From: Polynucleobacter sp. MWH-P3-07-1
Lineage (GTDB): Bacteria > Pseudomonadota > Gammaproteobacteria > Burkholderiales > Burkholderiaceae
Reading direction: 5' to 3'
Length of the DNA: 64,000 nt
Assembly (NCBI RefSeq): GCF_018687555.1
Contig: NZ_CP061296.1
Span: forward strand, 248,001 to 312,000
In this document: piece by piece, positions 18,953 to 28,444 of the stretch
Layout: each line of letters begins with the position of its first letter
How positions within the stretch are numbered: the first letter of the stretch is position 1
Made by a program: the position numbers and the translations under genes
Notes under the pieces: model-generated
The model's database searches: none
What the model saw: the letters and a program-made list of their open reading frames with translations, nothing else
Told to the model about the DNA's origin: nothing

Positions 18953-19750
18953 TTAATCCTTGGGTTTAAATGTCAACTTCACTTGGCGTTGCGGAATTTT
19001 GCCACTGTCATCTTTCGGCAGGCTTTGGGCGCGCGAGAGTGCCAAGAGCACAGCACGATCCCAAGCATCGTTACTACTAGAGGTGATGATACTGGTGCTC
19101 AGAATAGCGCCATCGGGTGCCAAATCAACCTTGATCACGGCCGCCGGATTACCGCTCACTGACTCCGCATTGAACACAATCAAGGGTTTTACTTTCTTAA
19201 TGACTTTGTCTGTCCAGCCCGGAGGAGCGTTGCCGCCACCGCCAACACCGCTGCCAGAGCTACCACCGCTACCACCCTCCGCACCCGCAGCTGCCCGTAA
19301 GCGGGCGAGTTGATCGGCGCGCACTTTTTCAGCTGCTGCATTGGCTTTGACCTCCGCTGGAGAAGGGGTAGCCACTTTAGGAGGCTCAGTTTTTTTCACT
19401 ACCGGTTTTTCTGGAGGGGGCGTGGGTTTCGGTTTGACCACTTCCTTCACAGCTTCTTTTTTAGGAGGCTCTTTTTCAAGCTTCTTTTTCTTGATCGCAA
19501 TATCTGCCGCTTCTTCTTTGGCTTCGGTTATGATCTCTGGCGTAGGTGGTGTGACGACTTGGGGCACAGAGTCCCACAGTTCGACCTCGACACCTGCAGG
19601 AGTCGAGCTACGCCACTGAATACCAATCATCAGAAAGGCGAGCAAGCCCAAGTGAGCAATCAGCGAAAACGTGAGTGCCCGCTTAGTGCTCTCAGTTTTA
19701 CCAAAGCGATAGCGAGAAAACGATTGGCTTGAAAGTGGCGCGCTATTCAT
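18953..19750 (-). CDS. tolA: Tol-Pal energising link protein TolA
   Basis: Inner-membrane protein that spans the periplasm and connects TolQR with TolB and Pal. One transmembrane helix (about residues 26-44) is followed by a Pro/Lys/Glu-rich stalk (about residues 80-140, e.g. KPKPTPPPEKPVV), a glycine-rich hinge (GGSGGSSGSGVGGGG) and a C-terminal TonB-like domain ending RQVKLTFKPKD. At 265 residues the helical stalk is much shorter than in E. coli TolA, as is usual in betaproteobacteria. Confidence 0.92.
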   Translation of the reverse strand: MNSAPLSSQSFSRYRFGKTESTKRALTFSLIAHLGLLAFLMIGIQWRSSTPAGVEVELWDSVPQVVTPPTPEIITEAKEEAADIAIKKKKLEKEPPKKEAVKEVVKPKPTPPPEKPVVKKTEPPKVATPSPAEVKANAAAEKVRADQLARLRAAAGAEGGSGGSSGSGVGGGGNAPPGWTDKVIKKVKPLIVFNAESVSGNPAAVIKVDLAPDGAILSTSIITSSSNDAWDRAVLLALSRAQSLPKDDSGKIPQRQVKLTFKPKD

Positions 19751-19765
19751 GATGAAGGGCGAGGC

Positions 19766-20185
19766 TTATTGGCTCTTGACTGCTAGGCCAACCCGTTTGA
19801 CACCATTTTCTTTGAGCTTCGACATTACATCCATCACCACTTCATATTTGACGGATTTATCTGCAGCCAATACCAGGGGTTGATCGGGCGAGCGTTCTGC
19901 TTGATTGCGAGCAAAGCTGCCTAACTCCATTTTGTTCAGTGTCTGGGTTGACTCACCATCTTTGCGCACGATGATATTTTCATCAGCATCAATCGTGAGG
20001 AAGACTGGAGGCAGTGCTTGCACCTTAGCGCCACCGACAGTCGGTAAATTGACAATCCCGGGATTCACCATGGGTGCCGTGACCATAAAGATCACGAGCA
20101 GGACCAGCATCACATCAATATAGGGAACCACATTGATGTCGGACATGGCCCGACGTTTACTAGTGCGAAAAGAAGATTTAGCCAT
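19766..20185 (-). CDS. tolR: Tol-Pal system protein TolR (ExbD family)
   Basis: Proton-channel partner of TolQ. A short basic cytoplasmic start is followed by the motif MSDINVVPYIDVMLVLLVIF, whose Asp in the single transmembrane helix is required for proton-motive-force use in this family. A periplasmic domain follows. Length 139 residues. It sits between tolQ and tolA with spacings of 9 and 15 bases. Confidence 0.96.
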   Translation of the reverse strand: MAKSSFRTSKRRAMSDINVVPYIDVMLVLLVIFMVTAPMVNPGIVNLPTVGGAKVQALPPVFLTIDADENIIVRKDGESTQTLNKMELGSFARNQAERSPDQPLVLAADKSVKYEVVMDVMSKLKENGVKRVGLAVKSQ

Positions 20186-20194
20186 GAGTGGAAA

Positions 20195-20851
20195 TTAGCG
20201 ACTCGCTACTTGGCGTTGCAAAATGTTAGTGAACTCTTCAATGAAGGTTTCAAAACGAATCGCTAAGCGGTCTACATCAGTGGCGTAACGGTTGTAGGCA
20301 ATCACCGCTGGAATCGCTGCAAATAAACCAATCGCGGTCGCTACCAAAGCTTCAGCAATACCAGGAGCAACTGCAGAGAGGGTTGCATTTTGCACATTCG
20401 CTAAACCCCGAAACGCATGCATGATGCCCCACACGGTGCCAAACAAGCCAATGTAAGGGGACACTGAACCTACGGATGCCAAGAAGGGAAGGTTCGCTTC
20501 AAGCATATCCATCTCGCGCTGATAAGTTGCCTTCATGGCGCGACGTGCAGCATCGATCTCTTTGAACTTGAGAAACTCCTGCATGCCTGCCTCGAAAATA
20601 TGCTCAAGGACAGCATCGCTGCGTGTATTACGCTGAGCCGCTTCCAATAGGGTATTGAGATCGCCGCCAGACCAGAAGTCACGCTCAAAGCGCTCGGTAT
20701 CGCGTCTAACGCCACCCAAAATGGCCCCTTTTTTGAAAATAATGGTCCAAGAGGCGATTGACATGCCAAGCAATAAGAGCATGACGAGCTGTACTAGTGT
20801 GCTGGCATCGAGGACGAGGGATAAAAAGGAGAGGTCTTGAGTAGGGTTCAT
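20195..20851 (-). CDS. tolQ: Tol-Pal system protein TolQ (MotA/ExbB family)
   Basis: Inner-membrane proton-channel protein with three predicted transmembrane segments (about residues 16-36, 128-150 and 168-190). Characteristic segments are LASVGSVSPYIGLFGTVWGIMHAF (seen as SPYIGLFGTVWGIM) and IAEALVATAIGLFAAIPAV. Length 218 residues. First gene of the tol operon; the acyl-CoA thioesterase gene ybgC that often precedes it is absent, with glyA lying divergently upstream. Confidence 0.96.
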   Translation of the reverse strand: MNPTQDLSFLSLVLDASTLVQLVMLLLLGMSIASWTIIFKKGAILGGVRRDTERFERDFWSGGDLNTLLEAAQRNTRSDAVLEHIFEAGMQEFLKFKEIDAARRAMKATYQREMDMLEANLPFLASVGSVSPYIGLFGTVWGIMHAFRGLANVQNATLSAVAPGIAEALVATAIGLFAAIPAVIAYNRYATDVDRLAIRFETFIEEFTNILQRQVASR

Positions 20852-20917
20852 GGGGGATTTTGTATGATGTAGGGGTAGATTTTACTTAAGCAGTCCAATT
20901 ACATCAGGATTATCAAC

Positions 20918-22168
20918 ATGTTTGACCGTCAAAACACCTTAGCTAAGACCGACCCCGAATTATGGGCCGCCATTACCGATGAGAATCGCCGTCAAGAAGA
21001 CCATATTGAGCTCATTGCTTCTGAGAACTATACCTCTCCAGCAGTCATGCAGGCGCAAGGCTCCCAATTAACTAATAAGTATGCTGAAGGCTATCCCGGC
21101 AAGCGTTATTACGGCGGTTGTGAGTTTGTTGATGTAGCGGAGCAGTTGGCGATTGATCGTGTCAAAAAGTTATTTGGCGCGGAAGCGGCAAACGTGCAAC
21201 CCCATTGTGGCGCCTCAGCAAACCAAGCAGTCTTTTTAGCCTTTTTAAAGCCCGGCGATACCTTCATGGGAATGAGTTTGGCCGAAGGCGGACATTTGAC
21301 CCATGGTATGCCTTTAAATATGAGCGGCAAGTGGTTCAATCCCATTGCTTACGGTCTAGATAAAAACGAAGTGATTGACTACGAGCAAATGGAGCGTTTG
21401 GCGCGCGAGCACAAACCTAAACTCATTATTGCTGGTGCTTCTGCTTACTCTCTCAAGATTGATTTTGAGCGCTTTGCCAAAATTGCTAAGGAAGTGGGCG
21501 CAATCTTTATGGTCGATATGGCCCACTACGCTGGCCTGATTGCTGCTGGTGTGTATCCCAACCCCATACCCCATGCCGATATCGTGACTTCAACGACTCA
21601 CAAGGGTTTGCGTGGTCCTCGTGGCGGCATCATTTTGATGAAGGCTGAGCACGAGAAGGCGATTAATTCCGCAGTCTTCCCAGGCTTGCAAGGTGGTCCT
21701 TTAATGCATGTGATTGCCGGTAAGGCTACTGCTTTCAAAGAGGCTTTAGAGCCGAGCTTTAAGGACTATCAGCAGCAAGTGATTGCCAATGCCCAAGCGA
21801 TGGCTGAAGCCTTGATTGAGCGCGGACTGCGCATTGTCTCTGGCCGGACAGAATCGCATGTGATGTTGGTGGATCTGCGGGCTAAGAAGATGACGGGCAA
21901 AGAAGCGGAGCGCATCTTAGGTGAAGCCCACATCACTTGTAATAAGAACGGGATTCCGAACGATCCTGAAAAGCCAATGGTGACCAGCGGTATTCGTTTG
22001 GGTTCACCGGCAATGACAACCCGAGGCTTTAAAGAATCTGAAGCCAAGCAAGTAGGTTATCTCATCGCTGATGTTCTGGACAATCCGCATGATGCGGACA
22101 ATATTGCGCAGGTGCGCGCTAAGGTCACCGAGTTGACCAAGCGTTTCCCGGTGTATAGCGCAAGCTAA
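20918..22168 (+). CDS. glyA: Serine hydroxymethyltransferase
   Basis: PLP enzyme interconverting serine and glycine with tetrahydrofolate, the main source of one-carbon units. The N-terminal [19 protein letters not shown] (partly quoted), the [12 protein letters not shown] segment and the PLP lysine in [14 protein letters not shown] are all present. The 416-residue length is typical. Transcribed divergently from tolQ across a 66-base gap that carries a TATGAT -10-like element near 20866. nrdR follows after 26 bases. Confidence 0.98.
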   Translation: MFDRQNTLAKTDPELWAAITDENRRQEDHIELIASENYTSPAVMQAQGSQLTNKYAEGYPGKRYYGGCEFVDVAEQLAIDRVKKLFGAEAANVQPHCGASANQAVFLAFLKPGDTFMGMSLAEGGHLTHGMPLNMSGKWFNPIAYGLDKNEVIDYEQMERLAREHKPKLIIAGASAYSLKIDFERFAKIAKEVGAIFMVDMAHYAGLIAAGVYPNPIPHADIVTSTTHKGLRGPRGGIILMKAEHEKAINSAVFPGLQGGPLMHVIAGKATAFKEALEPSFKDYQQQVIANAQAMAEALIERGLRIVSGRTESHVMLVDLRAKKMTGKEAERILGEAHITCNKNGIPNDPEKPMVTSGIRLGSPAMTTRGFKESEAKQVGYLIADVLDNPHDADNIAQVRAKVTELTKRFPVYSAS

Positions 22169-22194
22169 GACGACTTAGTTAACAGAGAACATTC

Positions 22195-22629
22195 TTGCGC
22201 TGCCCTTTTTGCCATAACGACGATACCCAGGTGATGGATACCCGGGTATCGGATGAGGGCGACACCAACCGTCGGCGCCGTCGCTGCGCCAAGTGCGATA
22301 AGCGCTTTACAACCTATGAGCGAGTGGAATTAGCTCTGCCAGCCATCGTCAAGAAAAACGGTAGCCGGGTTGACTACAACCACGACAAATTAGTGAGCTC
22401 GATTAAGTTGGCACTGCGCAAGCGTCCCGTTTCATCTGATTCAGTTGAAGAGGCGATTACGCGTATTGAAGAAAAGCTCTTAAGCCTTGGTGAAAAAGAA
22501 ATCCCCAGCGAGCGGGTGGGAGAGTTGGTCATGCGCGAGCTGAAGCGCTTAGACAAGGTGGCTTACATCCGCTTTGCTTCAGTCTATCGCAGCTTTGCGG
22601 ATATTGAGTCCTTTGAGAGCGCGCTCAAA

Positions 22630-22641
<12 letters not shown>
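22195..22641 (+). CDS. nrdR: Transcriptional repressor NrdR
   Basis: Nucleotide-sensing repressor of ribonucleotide reductase genes. The zinc ribbon is complete: [13 protein letters not shown] and [15 protein letters not shown], followed by an ATP-cone domain with [16 protein letters not shown]. The family always starts MRCPFC, so the TTG at 22195 is taken as the start although no strong ribosome site precedes it. Length 148 residues. Downstream of glyA, as in many betaproteobacteria, and convergent with adk. Confidence 0.96.
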
Positions 22642-23324
<683 letters not shown>

Positions 23325-23341
23325 TTAGTAGAGTTGCATTG

Positions 23342-23359
23342 TCCCGTATTTTTTCGGGA
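23342..23359. repeat. Small inverted repeat in the kdsB-adk gap
   Basis: TCCCG (23342-23346) and CGGGA (23355-23359) flank a T-rich loop on the plus strand, and a related CCCC...GGG arrangement with a run of A lies at about 23387-23403. On the minus strand these lie between the end of kdsB and the start of adk and could be weak terminator or leader hairpins. Evidence is limited to pairing. Confidence 0.3.
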
Positions 23360-23412
23360 TCATTTATCACTTCTGATTAGGATTATCCCCGAAAAAAATG
23401 GGAATTAGCCGT

Positions 23413-24171
23413 TTAAAAGGCTTGGCGGATTCGCTCTAGGTCTTCAGGGGTGTCCACTCCGGCCGGTGGGGTCTCTGGAGCGATGTACACGGCGATCTGA
23501 TAGCCATACCAAAGGGCGCGCAGTTGCTCTAGCGCCTCAGCTTGCTCGGCTGGGGCCGGCTTGAGTCGGGCATAAGCATGCAAAAACGCTGCACGATAAG
23601 CATAAATGCCAATATGGCGAAGATACCCGCTACCCTCTTGCGAACTGGCATCAGGATCACGCACAAATGGAATCGCCGCTCTGGAGAAGTACAGGGCGTG
23701 ATTACTACGATTGAGGACCACCTTCACCACATTGGGGTTGGCGATCTCTTGAGGGTCACTAATCGCTACTGCAACCGTGGAGATGGCGCAATCTGGATTG
23801 CTGGCAAGGGTGAGTGCTACTTGATTAATCAGCTCTGCTGGAATTGCAGGTTCATCACCTTGTACGTTAACGACCAAGGTCTGTTCTGGTAGTTTGAGTA
23901 GATGGGCTACTTCCGCAATGCGATCAGTGCCCGTAGCGTGATCATCCCGCGTCAAAATGCATTCAATCTGATGGGCCTGACATGCCGCAAGAATTTCTGC
24001 AGAGTCAGTAGCCACCACCACTTGCTTGGCAAGGGACTGTTTAGCACGCTCGGCAACACGCACCACCATCGGCTTACCACCAATGTCTGCTAAAGGCTTA
24101 CGAGGTAAGCGAGTGGATCCCAGTCTTGCCGGAATGACGACCAAAAATTCAGGGGCGCTTGCGGAGGTCAA
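23413..24171 (-). CDS. kdsB: 3-deoxy-manno-octulosonate cytidylyltransferase
   Basis: Activates Kdo as CMP-Kdo for lipid A core synthesis. The N-terminus VVIPARLGSTRLPRKPLADI contains the nucleotide-binding signature; VVNVQGDEPAIPAEL and HIGIYAYRAAFL are also diagnostic. Length 252 residues. It lies downstream of the Trm112-like gene and lpxK on the same strand, the usual betaproteobacterial arrangement of lipid A genes. Confidence 0.97.
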   Translation of the reverse strand: MTSASAPEFLVVIPARLGSTRLPRKPLADIGGKPMVVRVAERAKQSLAKQVVVATDSAEILAACQAHQIECILTRDDHATGTDRIAEVAHLLKLPEQTLVVNVQGDEPAIPAELINQVALTLASNPDCAISTVAVAISDPQEIANPNVVKVVLNRSNHALYFSRAAIPFVRDPDASSQEGSGYLRHIGIYAYRAAFLHAYARLKPAPAEQAEALEQLRALWYGYQIAVYIAPETPPAGVDTPEDLERIRQAF

Positions 24172-24195
24172 GGTAATAGATTCGAAAGTGATGAC

Positions 24196-24375
24196 TTAGA
24201 TCACTTCATCGGCCGCAAGAGTGCGGGCCTCATCAATGATCATGACCGGAATATCTTCTCGGATCGGATAAGCCAAGCGATCCGCTTTACAGATGAGCTC
24301 ACGCTTTTCAGGGTTGAGAGTAAGCGTGCTTTTGCAGAGAGGGCAAACCAAAATTTCGAGCAGACGTTTATCCAT
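24196..24375 (-). CDS. Trm112 family small zinc-ribbon-like protein (YcaR-like)
   Basis: A 59-residue protein read directly from the minus strand, beginning MDKRLLEILVCPLCKS and ending AADEVI. It has the pattern CPLC near residues 11-14, a third Cys in ELICKADRLAYPI, and the IREDIPVMI segment typical of the Trm112/YcaR family. It fits exactly between lpxK and kdsB on the same strand, which is where this family is normally found. Function in bacteria is not settled; the family is known for binding methyltransferases in eukaryotes. Confidence 0.9.
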   Translation of the reverse strand: MDKRLLEILVCPLCKSTLTLNPEKRELICKADRLAYPIREDIPVMIIDEARTLAADEVI

Positions 24376-24399
24376 GGCGATCTTGAGTGAACAGGCAGA

Positions 24400-25494
24400 T
24401 TACAAAGTGTAGCGGTTAGGATCAGGTCTATGCAAAATGGTTTGCAACCACTCCAGTAAACCCTCTGGAATATTGAGATGCATGGGGATTACCCAAATGC
24501 GAGCATCGTTAATACCTTTACATTTTACGGCGTCTTTTTCGGTAATCAGAATGCAATCCGCATCGATCCCTTGGAAGAACTCTGGAGTAAAGCTACTGTG
24601 ATCAGGTAGGCCAATCCCTTTGATCTTGAGACCATGCTTTTCCAGATCACCAAAGAAGCGCTTAGGATTGCCAATGGCTGCAACGGCAGTAATGCGTGTG
24701 CGACCTTGTTTGGAGTAGGCAAGAGCGATGTCATCCAAGGTTTTATAGGCTTCCGGATGATTGAGTTGATAAGGTCTGCCAAAGTGTGGTCGCAGGGTAA
24801 AGGCGCGGCGACCCAAGAAATACTCATCGGCTTTAGCGCTGAGCGCTGATGGGCTCCCCATCATGAGGGTAGCATCACGCTCGCGTGTCACAGGTTCACG
24901 TAAAGGTCCTGCGGGTAAAAGGAAGCCATTCCCTTCGCCACGTTGATCGCGTACCACAAACTCCACGTCACGACCGCCTTCACGTGAGGGCCAGCGCACT
25001 AAGTCCGTGTGCTGCAGACCATCATCACTGATGATCACGTCCACTTCAGGGTGTTCTTGCAGCAACACAGCAATACTGTGCTTGCGCTTGGGAAAAACAT
25101 AGAGCGGAAATTGGTTCTTGGTTCGCTGTGCAATTAGGACAGGTTCATCACCCACGACGCTTGGATCCGAATCGCTAGTCACGAGTAGAGGGGCGGCTTG
25201 TGTTTTTGCACCATAACCACGGCTAATGATGCCGGGGTGCCAACCAAGGGCTGCTAAGCGCTCAGCCAGTGAGATGACGATGGGAGTTTTACCAGTGCCG
25301 CCAACCCGAATATTGCCCACAATGATGATGGGCACACGAGCTGTTTTTTTATTACTCAGGTCGAGCTCATTGAATAGCTTGCGAGCCCGCAAGAGCTGAC
25401 CAAATACCAAAGATAAAGGCCAGAGCAAGAGACTGGTGGGACCGCGACGCTCCCAGAAGGTCGGAGCCTTACTGAATAATTTAGGCATGCGCAA
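24400..25494 (-). CDS. lpxK: Tetraacyldisaccharide 4'-kinase
   Basis: Phosphorylates the 4' position of the lipid A precursor at the inner membrane. One N-terminal hydrophobic segment is followed by the Walker A motif GNIRVGGTGKTPI near residue 61. IISRGYGAK, VGDEPVLIA and IISDDGLQH are further family signatures. Length 364 residues. Start may be the first or third codon, as both are Met (MRMPKL). It is downstream of an ExbB/ExbD pair. Confidence 0.96.
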   Translation of the reverse strand: MRMPKLFSKAPTFWERRGPTSLLLWPLSLVFGQLLRARKLFNELDLSNKKTARVPIIIVGNIRVGGTGKTPIVISLAERLAALGWHPGIISRGYGAKTQAAPLLVTSDSDPSVVGDEPVLIAQRTKNQFPLYVFPKRKHSIAVLLQEHPEVDVIISDDGLQHTDLVRWPSREGGRDVEFVVRDQRGEGNGFLLPAGPLREPVTRERDATLMMGSPSALSAKADEYFLGRRAFTLRPHFGRPYQLNHPEAYKTLDDIALAYSKQGRTRITAVAAIGNPKRFFGDLEKHGLKIKGIGLPDHSSFTPEFFQGIDADCILITEKDAVKCKGINDARIWVIPMHLNIPEGLLEWLQTILHRPDPNRYTL

Positions 25495-25499
25495 TCGAT

Positions 25500-25943
25500 T
25501 TACTTTTTGGTTTGAGTGCTAAAGATAATATTCGACAGATTAGCATCTCTTGCCGCTTCGAGTGCGCTCATGACGGCTTGATGAGGAGCTCTAGCATCTG
25601 CGTCGATACTGACTTGCACCTCTTTATTGGGACTGTTCTGATTGAGAGCGCTGGCTAGCTGACTGCGCTCAGTCACTCGGCCATTAATGGCAAATCGTCC
25701 GTCGCTACTCACCGCCACATGAATTTGCTTCACCTCAGGGGCATTGTCACTAACGCTCGCAGTCGGTAGGGTGATGGCCAGTTCCTGATAGTGCGTAAAG
25801 GTTGTTGAGATCATCAAAAAAATCAGTACTACCAAGAGCACATCAATAAAAGGAATGAGATTGATCTCCGGTTCGGGGCTTGGCGTGCTCCCCCCTAAGG
25901 AAAATCCCCGTTGCTGAGAAGAAGGGTTTGAGAGCCAGCCCAT
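25500..25943 (-). CDS. exbD: ExbD/TolR family biopolymer transport protein
   Basis: Second ExbD/TolR-type protein in the window, distinct from tolR. After a basic and polar start it shows PEINLIPFIDVLLVVLIFLM, with the conserved Asp in the transmembrane helix, then a periplasmic domain with VQVSIDADARAPHQAVM. Length 147 residues. It is six bases from the lpxK start and seven from the exbB stop. The TonB or other partner is not nearby, so the transported energy target is unknown. Confidence 0.92.
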   Translation of the reverse strand: MGWLSNPSSQQRGFSLGGSTPSPEPEINLIPFIDVLLVVLIFLMISTTFTHYQELAITLPTASVSDNAPEVKQIHVAVSSDGRFAINGRVTERSQLASALNQNSPNKEVQVSIDADARAPHQAVMSALEAARDANLSNIIFSTQTKK

Positions 25944-25949
25944 GTAGTC

Positions 25950-26576
25950 TTAAGCTGGAAACAGTTTTTTAAATAACTGGCGGGTAAATTCTTCGCACTC
26001 GCGTTGGCGTTGGTTCGCCATTGCTCGTAGACCGCGCCAGGCTGCTAGTGCAGGAATCGCAATCAGTAGTCCAAATGCTGTGTTGTAGAGCGCAACTGAG
26101 ATGCCATGTGCAAGTTGTTGCGGGCTCGCTGCGCCACCATTAATTGCACCTTGGCTGCCGAAGATCTCAATCATGCCAACCACGGTGCCAAAAAGTCCCA
26201 AGAGCGGTGCAACGGTCGCAATCGTAGCCAAGGCCCCAAGATAACGCTCAAGCTTGTGCCAGGTCGCTTGCGCAATGGCTTGCAATTCTTCTAAGGCTGC
26301 CTCATTGGATGCGCCAGAGATTTTCTCTTGTAAAACCCCTGCTAAGAGTGGCATTGCTGGTGAAAGCCGAGCCAGGCGATCTATTTCGGAGGTGGGGACA
26401 GTTTTGCCGCTTTCTAGCTGGCTTGCAAGGGTAAAGGCGATTTCAAGCGATCCTGAGGGGAAAACTTGGATTTTGCGCAAATACCAGGTGCGCTCAATGA
26501 CAATGGCAAGCCCGATAATGGAGATGATGAGTAGAGGCCAGATCGGCCAGCCAGCCGTAAGTAAGATGGTGTACAT
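25950..26576 (-). CDS. exbB: ExbB/MotA/TolQ family proton channel protein
   Basis: Inner-membrane proton-channel subunit with three predicted transmembrane segments. Conserved features are IATVAPLLGLFGTVVGMI and HGISVALYNTAFGLLIAIPAL. Length 208 residues. It heads the exbB-exbD-lpxK-Trm112-kdsB run and is transcribed divergently from xseA. Distinguished from TolQ by its separate operon. Confidence 0.93.
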   Translation of the reverse strand: MYTILLTAGWPIWPLLIISIIGLAIVIERTWYLRKIQVFPSGSLEIAFTLASQLESGKTVPTSEIDRLARLSPAMPLLAGVLQEKISGASNEAALEELQAIAQATWHKLERYLGALATIATVAPLLGLFGTVVGMIEIFGSQGAINGGAASPQQLAHGISVALYNTAFGLLIAIPALAAWRGLRAMANQRQRECEEFTRQLFKKLFPA

Positions 26577-26624
26577 AGACTGGTACTTTAGCCCAATTGT
26601 CTTGCCCCTTTCTGAAAGCTGTCC

Positions 26625-26633
26625 TGTGGATAA
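26625..26633 (-). promoter_or_regulatory. DnaA-box-like sequence
   Basis: TGTGGATAA on plus is TTATCCACA on minus, an exact match to the consensus DnaA box. A near match, TGTGGATAG, is at 26837-26845. Two nine-base sites in one intergenic region may be chance or may mark DnaA-dependent regulation; there is no sign of a replication origin. Confidence 0.35.
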
Positions 26634-26773
26634 CTCTGTGCAAAACTTTTCTAGAGCCTTGATCTAGGTCAAGAGTCGGTCTTGGCTTTGGGGTTTTTAC
26701 CGATTTGAGCCCGATTTTTGCTTGAATAAAAAGAACATATAAATCAATTACTTACAGATTAACTGTTGGAATA

Positions 26774-26845
26774 ATGAGACGCTCTGGGTCAGCGATTACT
26801 TACATCGGACTTTGCCTATTGGCTCTAGTATTGTGCTGTGGATAG
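26774..26845 (+). CDS. Possible 23-residue hydrophobic small ORF
   Basis: Reads MRRSGSAITYIGLCLLALVL then CCG and a stop: a short basic start and one hydrophobic stretch ending in two Cys. A GGA at 26768-26770 sits close upstream as a weak ribosome site. It could be a tiny membrane peptide or simply part of the xseA leader. Only the open frame and composition support it. Confidence 0.2.
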   Translation: MRRSGSAITYIGLCLLALVLCCG

Positions 26846-26890
26846 TTTATGGCCTGTAAAGCCTCATGGTTTCAGAAATAGCGAGAAAAA

Positions 26891-28090
26891 ATGTCGGAAA
26901 TATCAAGGGAAGTCCTATCGGTTGGCGATCTGAACCGCGCCATTGCGAGCTCGCTAGAGGCCCAGTTCGATACCGTCTTGGTTAGCGGGGAGATTTCCAA
27001 CTTCAAAGCATATGACAGCGGGCACTGGTATTTCTCACTAAAAGACGAAGAAGGGCAAATTCGTTGCGTGATGTTTCGTGGTCGCAATGGTCAAGTGGGC
27101 TTTATGCCTCAATCAGGGGATTTAGTTGAAGTCAGCGCCAGTTTAGGAATGTACGTACCTCGTGGTGATGTGCAGCTCACCATTCAAAGCTTACGCAAAG
27201 CTGGCATGGGTGGACTCTATGAAGCTTTTTTGAAACTCAAAGCCAAACTCGCTAAAGCAGGTTTATTTGATCAAGAGCGCAAACGAGCAATTCCAAGCCA
27301 CCCGCGTGCGATTGGCATTATTACCTCACCACAAGCCGCTGCACTCAAAGATGTACTGAGCACACTTCAAAGAAGAAGCCCGCATATTCCGATTGTGATT
27401 TACCCCACACTCGTGCAAGGTCCCGATGCACCCGCGGGCATTATTGCTGCAATCCAGAATACCAATCAAGAAGCAGCGGTTGATGTCATTTTGTTGGTAC
27501 GCGGTGGTGGCAGCATCGAAGACCTTTGGGCATTCAATGATGAGCAGCTTGCCTATGCGATTGCGGACTCTGTAATACCGATCGTCAGCGGTGTTGGTCA
27601 TGAAACCGATGTCACCATTGCCGACTTTGTAGCTGATCTCAGGGCGCCCACACCAACAGGCGCAGCGGAGCTGTCGGCCCCACGTAAAGATCAGTTGCTA
27701 CAAGAACTCGAAGCAATTGAGCAAGCACTCTATCAGCGCCTAATGCAGCGCGTTGAGCGGGAAGCCCAAACCTTAGATCAATTGGCGCTACGCCTTGCTC
27801 ACGCTCTTCCAAACCCGGATCGGATGCGCGAGCAAATCACTTCTTGGCAAACCCGTTTGCAACAAGCGTGGTCAGTGCAAATAGATAACTTCAAGCGCAA
27901 TCAAAATCACTATCAGTTACAACTAGAGATGCTCAACCCACAGCGCACCCTAGAGCGGGGCTATGCCGTGATTCTGAATCCCGAAATGCAAGCGATTCGC
28001 AAACCTAAAGACTTAAATACGCAGCAGCCATTTGAAGTGCGCCTGGCAGAAGGTGTCGCGCAAGTGCAGTTTGAAAAAATTAACACTTGA
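26891..28090 (+). CDS. xseA: Exodeoxyribonuclease VII large subunit
   Basis: Catalytic subunit of the single-strand DNA exonuclease VII. An OB-fold N-terminus includes VSGEISNFKAYDSGHWYFSL (quoted in part), followed by IGIITSPQAAALKDV, VLLVRGGGSIEDLWAFND and SGVGHETDVTIADFVADLRA, the family hallmark. The C-terminal coiled-coil region is shortened, giving 399 residues against about 450 in E. coli. The small subunit xseB is not next to it. Confidence 0.96.
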   Translation: MSEISREVLSVGDLNRAIASSLEAQFDTVLVSGEISNFKAYDSGHWYFSLKDEEGQIRCVMFRGRNGQVGFMPQSGDLVEVSASLGMYVPRGDVQLTIQSLRKAGMGGLYEAFLKLKAKLAKAGLFDQERKRAIPSHPRAIGIITSPQAAALKDVLSTLQRRSPHIPIVIYPTLVQGPDAPAGIIAAIQNTNQEAAVDVILLVRGGGSIEDLWAFNDEQLAYAIADSVIPIVSGVGHETDVTIADFVADLRAPTPTGAAELSAPRKDQLLQELEAIEQALYQRLMQRVEREAQTLDQLALRLAHALPNPDRMREQITSWQTRLQQAWSVQIDNFKRNQNHYQLQLEMLNPQRTLERGYAVILNPEMQAIRKPKDLNTQQPFEVRLAEGVAQVQFEKINT

Positions 28091-28120
28091 ATCTTGAACC
28101 TTTGCATTGTAATGGTTATG

Positions 28121-28148
28121 TTGACATTGTAATTAATTACATTACAAT
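28121..28148 (+). promoter_or_regulatory. Promoter of the higBA module
   Basis: A consensus -35 TTGACA (28121-28126), 16-base spacer and -10 TACAAT (28143-28148) lie just before the toxin gene. The inverted repeat at 28124-28150 covers the spacer and both boxes, so a bound repressor would block RNA polymerase. Confidence 0.75.
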
Positions 28149-28150
28149 GT
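28124..28150. promoter_or_regulatory. Operator palindrome for HigBA autoregulation
   Basis: ACATTGTAAT (28124-28133) is inverted perfectly as ATTACAATGT (28141-28150) across a seven-base spacer. An extra half-site CATTGTAAT occurs upstream at 28105-28113. HigA-type antitoxins repress their own promoters through such palindromes; the site is seen in sequence, the protein-DNA pairing is inferred. Confidence 0.7.
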
Positions 28151-28165
28151 TAAAAAAGGGTCAGT

Positions 28166-28444
28166 ATGATCAGTTCGTTTAGCCACAAAGGCTTGGAAGG
28201 ATTTTTTAAAAGGGGAAGCTATAAAGCCATTCCCGCTCAGTCCGCAGCTAGATTGGAGAGAATGTTAGATAGATTGGATTCAGCCATTTGCCCTGAAGAT
28301 ATGGATATCCCTGGCTATAAGTTTCATCGATTAAGCGGTAAGAAAAAAAATGTTTATGCCGTGTCGATATCTGGAAATTGGCGATTGACCTTTAAGTTTG
28401 ATGGCGATAACGTGATAGATGTTGATTTAGAGGATTATCACTAA
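28166..28444 (+). CDS. higB: HigB/RelE-family toxin
   Basis: Type II toxin with the RelE/ParE fold, expected to be a ribosome-dependent mRNA endonuclease. The 92-residue protein contains KGLEGFFKRGSYKAIPAQ, YKFHRLSGKKKNVYAVSISG and NWRLTFKFDGDN (end reads DVDLEDYH), matching the HigB group. An AAGGG ribosome site precedes the ATG. Toxin-first order and one-base overlap with the antitoxin are typical for higBA. Confidence 0.92.
   Translation: MISSFSHKGLEGFFKRGSYKAIPAQSAARLERMLDRLDSAICPEDMDIPGYKFHRLSGKKKNVYAVSISGNWRLTFKFDGDNVIDVDLEDYH

Larger units (their letters stand above)
26577..26890. other. 314-base divergent intergenic region between exbB and xseA
   Basis: No standard gene is present. 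The region holds an exact DnaA-box consensus (minus strand, 26625-26633), a one-mismatch copy (26837-26845), an AT-rich stretch around 26715-26775 suitable for promoters, and a possible 23-codon hydrophobic ORF (26774-26845). It must contain the promoters of both divergent operons, but I cannot assign -35/-10 boxes with confidence. Confidence 0.6.

Noticed and set aside
19310..19732. Plus-strand open frames opposite tolA rich in Phe/Arg or Gly/Ser
   Set aside because: They are the reverse reading of the Lys/Pro/Glu-rich TolA stalk and show no independent signal.
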